NCBI GenBank assembly: GCA_905478925.1
Contig: CAJQKQ010000073.1
Location: 1-64,000 of the forward strand
DNA length: 64,000 bases
DNA from: an uncultured Verrucomicrobiales bacterium
Lineage (GTDB): Bacteria; Verrucomicrobiota; Verrucomicrobiia; Verrucomicrobiales; Akkermansiaceae
Reading direction: 5' to 3'
Positions 58,617 to 64,000 of this stretch are shown here, one piece after another; the first letter of the stretch is position 1, and each line of letters begins with the position of its first letter. The notes under the pieces are model-generated. The model made no database searches. It had not been told where the DNA came from and worked only from the letters and a program-made list of their open reading frames with translations. The translations under genes were made by a program, and so were the position numbers.

Positions 58617-60755
58617 TCAGTTGTGGGCGAGTTGCTGGCAGGCCTTGATGTCGAGCTTGCCGGAGGCGAGGAGGGGGATTTCCTCGATCGGGATGATGAG
58701 CTTGGGGCACCAGAAGGAGGTCAGGCCGTGATCGAGGAGCTTGTAGCGTAGGTCGATGCATTCCTGTTCCAGCGCCTGGCCGGCGATGGTTGAGAGCAGG
58801 ACGATGGCCTCGCCCTTCTTCTCGTCCGGCATGCCGACGATGGCGACCTTGCGTTCGGTTTCGCTGTCGAGGCCGAGCACCTGGTTGATCGCCGCTTCGA
58901 TGGTTTCGTGAGGAACCATTTCGCCGGCGATTTTTGAGAAACGCGAGATCCGCCCCTGGATGTGGAGGAAACCGTCGGCATCGAGAAAGCCGACATCACC
59001 GGTGCGGAACCAACCGTCATCGGAAAGGACTTCCTTGGTGCGCTTTTCGTTGCGGAGGTAGCCGGGGAAGATGTTGGCACCCTTGAGTATGATGATGCCG
59101 GGCTTGTCGAGAGGGACGGATTTTTCCGTGGTTGCATCGATGAGCCGGATCGCGATTCCGGGGAGCAGTTGTCCGACCGTTCCGTTGCTGCGGGCCGGCA
59201 GCAGGTGCGTGTCGGTTTCCTCGGCCGGGTCGGGCATGTTGACGTTTGTGGCCGGCGATGTCTCGGTGAGGCCGTAGCCCTCCATCGGGCGAACCCCGAA
59301 TTTTTCCTCGAACGCATCCGCAAGGTTCAGCGGGAGTTTTTCCGCGCCGGTGACCACGAGGTTGAGCGACTCCAGTTGGGCTGGGTCGATGCGTTTCATG
59401 TAGCCACGGAGGAAGGTCGGTGTGGAGAGCAGGACGTTGACTTGGTGGAGTGAAATCAGCTCGGCGAGACGTTTGGTTTCCAACGGCGAGGGGTATGTGA
59501 TGAGGTTGATGCCCTCGATCACGGGATACCAGAGAGTCGCGGTGCAGCCGAAGGAATGGAAAAGCGGAAGGCAGCCGAGGATAGACGATTCGCTGCCGAT
59601 GTTCAGGCGGGAGGCAAACTGGGTGACGTTTGCGAGGACGTTTCGGTGCGACAGCGGGACGCCTTTCGGCTCGCCGGAGGAGCCGGAGGTGAAAAGCAGT
59701 ACCGCTTCATCGCTGTCGCGGCGTTTGTTGAGGCCGAGTATCGCTGCGATGACGGACGCAGGCAGCAGTTTGGTGAGGAAGGCCCATTTCACGATCGACT
59801 TCTTGAGCTCGGGCATCGTGCGCTCAATGAAGATCAGGTCGCGGTTCGGCGGCCAGGGGAAGCTCGATACCTTGCGGACGAAGGGGTCTGCGGTGATGAA
59901 GCGGTCGACATCGGCCTGGCGTATGGAAGAGCGGATGGCGTTGTGGGAGGCGGTAAAATTGAGGTTCACCGGAACTTTTCCGGCGAAGAGAACCGCGAGG
60001 TTTGCGATCAGCCCGCCCTTGCCGGGTGGCAGCACGATGGCGACTCTCTGCTTGTCGGTTTCCTCCCGGATGTGTTTCGAAAGTGCGATTGCGACGGGGA
60101 GGATTTTCGAGAAGGGCAGGACCATATCGTCCGAGCCGTCCACAAGCCTGTCGTTTGGATTATCCTTGAGGCCAAGCAAGAGAGCGGTCGCGAGCGAGCC
60201 CTTGAGAATGGTGCGGCTCGAGTAGGCTTTCTCGAATGCATCTAGCATATGGGCCTGCAGCGACGCGACGGAGGTGTCCGCGGCAGCGACTTGCTGTCCG
60301 TATGCGATCACCGCGACCGGCAGACTGTTGATCTTCTCAATGCCAAGGCAGGACTCGCGTGGGCAGTCGATGGCGATGGGAAGCAGCGGCAGGTCGAATG
60401 CGGTGAGGATACTCAGATGGGAGGATGGGATGCGGATCGGGGTGGCTGGCAGGGCGGCGGCGCGTCCCGGGACGAAAAGCAGTATGCCTCCGTCATTGAG
60501 GAAATTGGAAAACTCCTTGCCGGCACCAGCGGGGTTCTTGTCGGAGAGGGAAAACATCGCCCCGGAGCCGGATTTCTCCATGTGGTTGCGCAAGGCCGGA
60601 TCGTGGTGATCATTTTCCTCGATGAGGTAGGTGATTTTCCTGTCCTGAAACTGCTTTTCGAGATGCAGGAGTTGGTTGAAATCGAGACGGCCCGGGACGG
60701 CAAGGAATCCGGTATCCGGGATACGTTCTTGGTGAAGGACTTGGATGGCTGACAT
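58617..60755 (-). CDS. AMP-binding acyl-activating enzyme, Aas-like, with degenerate N-terminal acyltransferase-like region
   Basis: A 712-residue protein. Residues 210-710 form an AMP-binding adenylation domain: the P-loop-like LLFTSGSSGEPKGVPLSHRN, then EGYGLTETSPATNV, GWFRTGDVGFLDADGFLHIQ and GRISRFSKIAGEMVPHE, and the C-terminal lysine region (PLLASGKLDIKACQQL). It activates a fatty acid as acyl-AMP for CoA or ACP. The first 200 residues resemble the PlsC-type acyltransferase domain of Aas proteins (NDGGILLFVPGRAA, IRIPSSHLSILTAFDLPLLP), but I find no HX4D motif, so this half looks inactive or shortened. Aas recycles lysophospholipids. The MFS-type half found in some fusions is absent. 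It converges with the ThuA-dehydrogenase gene over a 215-bp gap with no gene. Confidence 0.82.
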   Translation of the reverse strand: MSAIQVLHQERIPDTGFLAVPGRLDFNQLLHLEKQFQDRKITYLIEENDHHDPALRNHMEKSGSGAMFSLSDKNPAGAGKEFSNFLNDGGILLFVPGRAAALPATPIRIPSSHLSILTAFDLPLLPIAIDCPRESCLGIEKINSLPVAVIAYGQQVAAADTSVASLQAHMLDAFEKAYSSRTILKGSLATALLLGLKDNPNDRLVDGSDDMVLPFSKILPVAIALSKHIREETDKQRVAIVLPPGKGGLIANLAVLFAGKVPVNLNFTASHNAIRSSIRQADVDRFITADPFVRKVSSFPWPPNRDLIFIERTMPELKKSIVKWAFLTKLLPASVIAAILGLNKRRDSDEAVLLFTSGSSGEPKGVPLSHRNVLANVTQFASRLNIGSESSILGCLPLFHSFGCTATLWYPVIEGINLITYPSPLETKRLAELISLHQVNVLLSTPTFLRGYMKRIDPAQLESLNLVVTGAEKLPLNLADAFEEKFGVRPMEGYGLTETSPATNVNMPDPAEETDTHLLPARSNGTVGQLLPGIAIRLIDATTEKSVPLDKPGIIILKGANIFPGYLRNEKRTKEVLSDDGWFRTGDVGFLDADGFLHIQGRISRFSKIAGEMVPHETIEAAINQVLGLDSETERKVAIVGMPDEKKGEAIVLLSTIAGQALEQECIDLRYKLLDHGLTSFWCPKLIIPIEEIPLLASGKLDIKACQQLAHN

Positions 60756-60817
60756 TATCTAAAAAGCTATACGGCGGATTGATGAGGATTTTTTCGGGAG
60801 TTACACGGATATAATCG

Positions 60818-61219
60818 TCATTCGAACCAATTTTCGATTGTGAGGCCCTGCACACGGGAAAACTCGCGGACGTTCCCGGTGACGAGAATGAGTTCGTGTT
60901 CGAGCGCATGGCCGGCGATCAGGGTGTCAAGTGGGCCGATGGGTGTGCCAAGGGTCGCTAGTTTTTCCCTGACCGCAGCGGAGTGTCTGGAGGATTTCGC
61001 GGTGAAGGGAAAGATTTCTAGTTCAGAGCAGAAGTCGTCGAGGCTATGCAGGTGGCGGCTCCGGTTCATACCGGAATGGAGGGCACTATATCTAAGCTCA
61101 TGGTAAGTGATGGAGGAAATGAATACTGAACCGGGAGATAGCGCGGCGAAAAAATCGATAATGGGCGCGCTGCCTCTCAGGATATGGATACAGGTGTCGG
61201 AATCCAGCAGCCTCATCAC
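60818..61219 (-). CDS. vapC: PIN-domain type II toxin VapC
   Basis: A 133-residue VapC-type RNase. Asp7 in MRLLDSDTCIHILRG, Glu in SSITYHELRYSAL, and the Asp in GPLDTLIAGHA with Asn/Asp-like VTGNVREFSRVQGL make the acidic active site typical of the FitB/VapC branch. It overlaps the antitoxin gene by ATGA, and they are co-transcribed from the palindrome-bearing promoter region upstream of vapB. It lies next to, but on the opposite strand from, the methionine synthase genes. Confidence 0.9.
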   Translation of the reverse strand: MMRLLDSDTCIHILRGSAPIIDFFAALSPGSVFISSITYHELRYSALHSGMNRSRHLHSLDDFCSELEIFPFTAKSSRHSAAVREKLATLGTPIGPLDTLIAGHALEHELILVTGNVREFSRVQGLTIENWFE

Positions 61220-61449
61220 CAGTTGATCTCACGGTGTTCCCCCTGTGGGTGGCGGATGAAGTCGTCGCCGACCGCGTTTTCCCTGATTCTGTCGATGTAT
61301 CCTTCGGGCCAATTTTTCTCTTCTGGAATGGGGGTTAGGACGAGTGACTGACCCCGTCGTTCGATTTCGACGTGTTTGCCATCGAGACGGAACTTTTTCG
61401 GGATGCGGACAGCTTGGGAGCCTCCGGAGGTGAATACCGTGCTTTTCAT
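61216..61449 (-). CDS. vapB: VapB-type antitoxin (AbrB/MazE fold)
   Basis: The 77-residue protein begins MKSTVFTSGGSQAVRIPKKF, the swapped-hairpin AbrB-type DNA-binding domain of VapB antitoxins (compare SQAVRIP). The C-terminal part (GYIDRIRENAVGDDFIRHPQ) would bind the VapC toxin. I chose the ATG at 61449 because it is the first that starts the AbrB domain. The stop overlaps the toxin start as ATGA. A perfect palindrome lies 5 bp upstream of the start codon. A longer frame upstream to 61788 is on the methionine synthase gene and is not real. Confidence 0.9.
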   Translation of the reverse strand: MKSTVFTSGGSQAVRIPKKFRLDGKHVEIERRGQSLVLTPIPEEKNWPEGYIDRIRENAVGDDFIRHPQGEHREINW

Positions 61450-61453
61450 GGTT

Positions 61454-61469
61454 GGATATACGTATATCC
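61454..61469. promoter_or_regulatory. perfect 16-bp palindrome, candidate VapB operator
   Basis: GGATATACGTATATCC lies 5 bp before the vapB start codon. VapBC complexes usually repress their own promoter through such palindromes. Confidence 0.65.
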
Positions 61470-61578
61470 TTTGTGAGTTATCAACGCAAGAGTGGGTTTC
61501 CTGGATATTCCCTATCAACATATCGTGATTTGATGATTTGAAACTTGAATGGGATTCGTGTGGGGATAGGTTTACCGC

Positions 61579-62667
61579 ATGGCGCAAGAGGATTTGACGG
61601 TGGAACTGGAAAAGAGTCTCGAAGAGCGGATTCTGGTTCTCGACGGCGCAATGGGAACGACGATACGGACATACGATCTGGACGAGGCCGCGGCGCGCGG
61701 GGAACGGTTCAAGGATACCGACAAGGACCTGTTGAACAACGGTGACATTCTTTCGCTGACGAACCCCGATGTGATCGCAGACATCCACAAGTGCTTCTAC
61801 GAGGCGGGCTCGGATATTTGCGAAACCAACACCTTTTCGGCGACCGGAATCGCACAGAGTGAGTTTTTCGTCGAAGACCCCCGCGAGAAGGGCGGTCGCA
61901 AAGATCCGGAGTTTTTCCAGAAGATCCTGGAGAACGATTTTCTCAACGATCTTGCGTGGGAGATGAACGTCGAGGGCTCGAAACTCGCCCGCAAAATGGC
62001 GGATGATGTGGCCACCGACACGGGAGTGAAACGGTATGTTGCCGGTGCGATCGGCCCCCTGACGGTTTCCCTGAGCAATTCGCCCGATGCGGAGGATGCG
62101 GCATTCCGTGTCGTGACTTTCGACCAGGTTCTGGAGGCATATCGCAAGCAGGTGAGGGGACTGATCGAAGGCGGCTGTGATATCCTGATGATCGAAACAA
62201 TTTTCGACTCACTCAACGCGAAGGCGGCTGCGGTTGCCGTCCGCGAAATTTTTGACGAAGACAAGGTGAGTCTTCCCGTGATCATTTCGGCTGCGGTCGG
62301 GCTGGGTGGGGAGACGATGATTTCCGCACAGAAAGTGGAAGCGCTGTGGAATGCGTTCGCGCATATGAATCCTCTGGCGGTTGGACTCAACTGCTCTCTG
62401 GGACCCGATCTGATGCAACCGTTTCTTGAGGAGTTGTCCGACATTGCGGGGACATACGTGTCCGCATATCCGAACGCGGGTCTGCCGAATCCGCTGGCTC
62501 CCACGGGCTTCGATCTCGAACCCTCGCACATGAAAGACTTCATGAAAGGCTTCGCCGAAAGCGGGCTGATCAACTTCGCCGGAGGTTGCTGCGGCAACAC
62601 CCCGGAACACATTCGAGCGATCGCCGAAGGTGTGAGAGGGGTGACCCCAAGACGGCTTCCGAAGTGA
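61579..62667 (+). CDS. metH: methionine synthase, homocysteine-binding module (split MetH, part 1)
   Basis: The 362-residue protein is the homocysteine S-methyltransferase module of cobalamin-dependent methionine synthase. Zinc ligands are Cys272 (GLNCSLG) and Cys337-Cys338 (FAGGCCGNT); other typical parts are LDGAMGTTIRTYDL, DICETNTFSATG and AGAIGPLTVSLS. It transfers a methyl group from methylcobalamin to homocysteine. In most bacteria it is one polypeptide with the pterin, B12 and reactivation modules; here it stops after the first module (VTPRRLPK), and the pterin module starts as a new ORF at 63181. A GGGGA-type Shine-Dalgarno lies upstream of ATG 61579. No SAM or cobalamin riboswitch was visible in the 130 bp between it and vapB. 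Confidence 0.9.
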   Translation: MAQEDLTVELEKSLEERILVLDGAMGTTIRTYDLDEAAARGERFKDTDKDLLNNGDILSLTNPDVIADIHKCFYEAGSDICETNTFSATGIAQSEFFVEDPREKGGRKDPEFFQKILENDFLNDLAWEMNVEGSKLARKMADDVATDTGVKRYVAGAIGPLTVSLSNSPDAEDAAFRVVTFDQVLEAYRKQVRGLIEGGCDILMIETIFDSLNAKAAAVAVREIFDEDKVSLPVIISAAVGLGGETMISAQKVEALWNAFAHMNPLAVGLNCSLGPDLMQPFLEELSDIAGTYVSAYPNAGLPNPLAPTGFDLEPSHMKDFMKGFAESGLINFAGGCCGNTPEHIRAIAEGVRGVTPRRLPK

Positions 62668-62670
62668 AAA

Positions 62671-63151
62671 AGATTTACCGCAAAGGCGCAAAAGTCGCTA
62701 AGGATCGCAAAGAAAGAATATGAAGGAGCATTTGAATAAGCTTTCCAATCAGGTCATTGGGGATGCGATCGAAGTGCATCGGGAACTTGGGGCAGGTTTG
62801 CTGGAAAAAACTTACGAGGTTTCATTGTTGCATGAACTAGGGTTGCAGGGAATCTCATCCGAGAGCCAAGTGAGTCTCCCGATAAATTACAAAGGACTAG
62901 TGGTTCCGGAGGCTTATCGAATCGATTTACTCGTGGATAATTGTCTGGTTGTTGAGATCAAGACTGTCGCTAATCTGGAACCAATTCATTCGGCACAGTT
63001 GCTCACCTACCTACGCATGTCCGGCAATCATCTCGGTCTTCTGATCAATTTTCACAATCTCAAGCTGGCCGATGGATTGAAAAGACTCGTCCACAATTTT
63101 CCATCTTAACTTTGCGCCCCTTAGCGACTTTTGCGGCTTTGCGGTAAATCT
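62671..63151. mobile_element. 481-bp cassette with 42-bp inverted repeats carrying a GxxExxY gene
   Basis: The ends at 62671-62712 (AGATTTACCGCAAAGG...) and 63110-63151 are inverted repeats that match at 39 of 42 positions. One gene fills the inside. The cassette sits exactly between the two methionine synthase ORFs, 3 bp after the first stop codon and 29 bp before the second start. No transposase is present, so it would be moved in trans or be a relic. Confidence 0.75.
62720..63109 (+). CDS. GxxExxY protein (PD-(D/E)XK nuclease-like)
   Basis: A 129-residue protein named for its signature, seen as GAGLLEKTYEVSL. The rest follows the family: IEVHRELG, INYKGLVVPEAYRIDLLVDN and VVEIKTVANLEPIHSAQLL, where the D...E-x-K residues (Asp in RIDLLV, EIK) form a nuclease core, then LRMSGNHLGLLINF. 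Such genes are frequent, small and often found as isolated inserts in PVC, Bacteroidetes and Leptospira genomes. The biological role is unknown. Its start is preceded by AAAGAAAG. The flanking 42-bp inverted repeats make it a gene cassette. Confidence 0.88.
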   Translation: MKEHLNKLSNQVIGDAIEVHRELGAGLLEKTYEVSLLHELGLQGISSESQVSLPINYKGLVVPEAYRIDLLVDNCLVVEIKTVANLEPIHSAQLLTYLRMSGNHLGLLINFHNLKLADGLKRLVHNFPS

Positions 63152-63180
63152 CTTCCTCTTCCTCTACCTCTTCCTATTTT

Positions 63181-64000
63181 ATGAAATCGATCAAACCAGC
63201 TCTCAGGCTCTCCGGTACGGAGGCATACAACCACGACGAGGGCAAAGGTTTCCTTATGATAGGTGAGCGCACCAACGTGGCCGGCTCCCCGAGGTTCGCG
63301 AAACTAGTTCGCGCAGATGATCTTGAGGCGGCGGTCGAGGTGGCACGCCAACAAGTGGCCAACGGTGCGAACGTGATCGATATCTGTTTTGATGACGGCC
63401 TGATCGATGGCAAGGCGATGATGTGCCGCTATCTGGATCTTCTCCAGGGTGAGCCTGACGTAGCGAAAGTGCCAATCATGGTGGACTCCTCGAAGTGGGA
63501 GATCCTCGAGGAAGGTCTCAAGCACCTTCAGGGAAAGGGGATCGTGAACTCGATCTCGCTCAAGGAGGGTGAGGAAATTTTCAAGAAATCGGCGAAGCAC
63601 GTCATGAAATACGGTGCTGCCGTGGTGGTGATGGCCTTCGATGAGAACGGCCAGGCGGCGACCTACGACGAGAAGATCCGGATCTGTGAAAGGGCGTATC
63701 GCATGCTTGTCGATGAGGTTGGCTTCAATCCGAACGACATCATTTTCGATCCGAATATCCTGACGGTCGCGACCGGCATCGAAGAGCACAACAATTACGC
63801 GCTCGATTTCATCAATGCGACGCGTTGGATCAAAGAAAACCTGCCGGGTGCGAAGGTTTCAGGGGGTGTTTCGAATATTTCCTTCTCTTTCCGTGGCAAC
63901 AACAAGGTGCGCGAAGCAATGCACTCGGCCTTCCTCTATCATGCGACGAAGGCAGGGATGGACATGGGAATCGTGAACGCCGGGATGCTCGAGGTGTATG
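63181..64000 (+). CDS. metH: methionine synthase, pterin-binding module onward (split MetH, part 2, incomplete at window edge)
   Basis: The frame from ATG 63181 stays open to the window end (273 codons). It begins with [11 protein letters not shown], then the pterin-binding module: [56 protein letters not shown] and [19 protein letters not shown]. This is the methyltetrahydrofolate-binding TIM barrel; cobalamin and reactivation modules should follow beyond the window. The start region is pyrimidine-rich (CTCTTCCTATTTT) and shows no Shine-Dalgarno, so translation may be weak or begin from another codon. In an unbroken MetH the preceding residues would directly continue the module encoded at 61579-62667. 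Confidence 0.88.
   Translation, partial: MKSIKPALRLSGTEAYNHDEGKGFLMIGERTNVAGSPRFAKLVRADDLEAAVEVARQQVANGANVIDICFDDGLIDGKAMMCRYLDLLQGEPDVAKVPIMVDSSKWEILEEGLKHLQGKGIVNSISLKEGEEIFKKSAKHVMKYGAAVVVMAFDENGQAATYDEKIRICERAYRMLVDEVGFNPNDIIFDPNILTVATGIEEHNNYALDFINATRWIKENLPGAKVSGGVSNISFSFRGNNKVREAMHSAFLYHATKAGMDMGIVNAGMLEVY

Noticed and set aside
61450-61578. Possible SAM or cobalamin riboswitch before metH
   Set aside because: Only 130 bp lie between vapB and metH, and I see no B12-box or SAM-type stems there.

Overview
The window most likely comes from a Verrucomicrobia/PVC-group Gram-negative bacterium. The PVC hallmark families are all here: DUF1501 and PSCyt1-DUF1549-DUF1553 proteins, a PVC-type dehydrogenase-cytochrome fusion flanked by ThuA domains, two arylsulfatases, DUF4159 with a TolQ/ExbD set, and many secreted proteins and lipoproteins. 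I saw no rRNA, tRNA or CRISPR array.

Region 1 (about 1-29.4 kb) is accessory in character. It opens with an ISL3-family insertion sequence abutting a truncated VOC-domain gene. Then come two tandem secreted amidohydrolases with an AraC-type regulator, an L,D-transpeptidase and a lipase-like lipoprotein, and a secreted 4,5-dihydroxyphthalate-decarboxylase-like protein next to a frameshifted arylsulfatase. A long minus-strand run follows, encoding membrane and stress functions: a phospholipase D-like lipoprotein, DUF389, MscS, a pentameric ligand-gated ion channel, a K+-channel-like protein, and an ABC transporter with a DUF3299 partner that resembles Zur-regulated loci. Behind it lie a repeat-rich cell-surface protein, DUF2092, small lipoproteins, a secreted tyrosine phosphatase, an outer-membrane-protein relic and a second (intact) sulfatase. 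Four copies of an unrecognised dispersed repeat occur in the window, three of them here.

Region 2 (29.9-49.9 kb) is a co-oriented minus-strand block. In transcription order it reads: PSCyt1/DUF1549/DUF1553 protein, DUF1501 protein, a TPR protein, a 2362-residue TPR/discoidin/PA14-like protein, then (after an 1.8 kb island of toxin-antitoxin genes and repeats) TolQ/ExbB, two ExbD/TolR proteins, a one-TM protein, DUF4159 and a TPR protein. Most adjacent genes overlap by ATGA. I read this as one envelope-spanning, probably proton-motive-force-powered system that was interrupted by an insertion. Its function is not known to me and it is the best candidate for an undescribed system here.

Region 3 (50-64 kb) holds a Tat-type metallophosphoesterase, an AraC regulator divergent from a PEP-hydrolase-like/Tm-1-like gene pair, a 1410-residue ThuA-dehydrogenase-cytochrome c-ThuA protein, an acyl-activating (Aas-like) enzyme, a VapBC pair with a perfect palindromic operator candidate, and a cobalamin-dependent methionine synthase split into two ORFs. 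A 481-bp cassette with 42-bp inverted repeats carrying a GxxExxY gene lies at the split.

Small mobile or repeated elements shape the window at several points: inside coding sequence (DUF4159), at a start codon (the 770-residue TPR gene), at a stop codon (Tm-1 gene) and at broken genes (YafQ-like toxin, VOC gene, OMP relic, ComM relic). All function calls are from reading the sequence and family knowledge; no database search was run.
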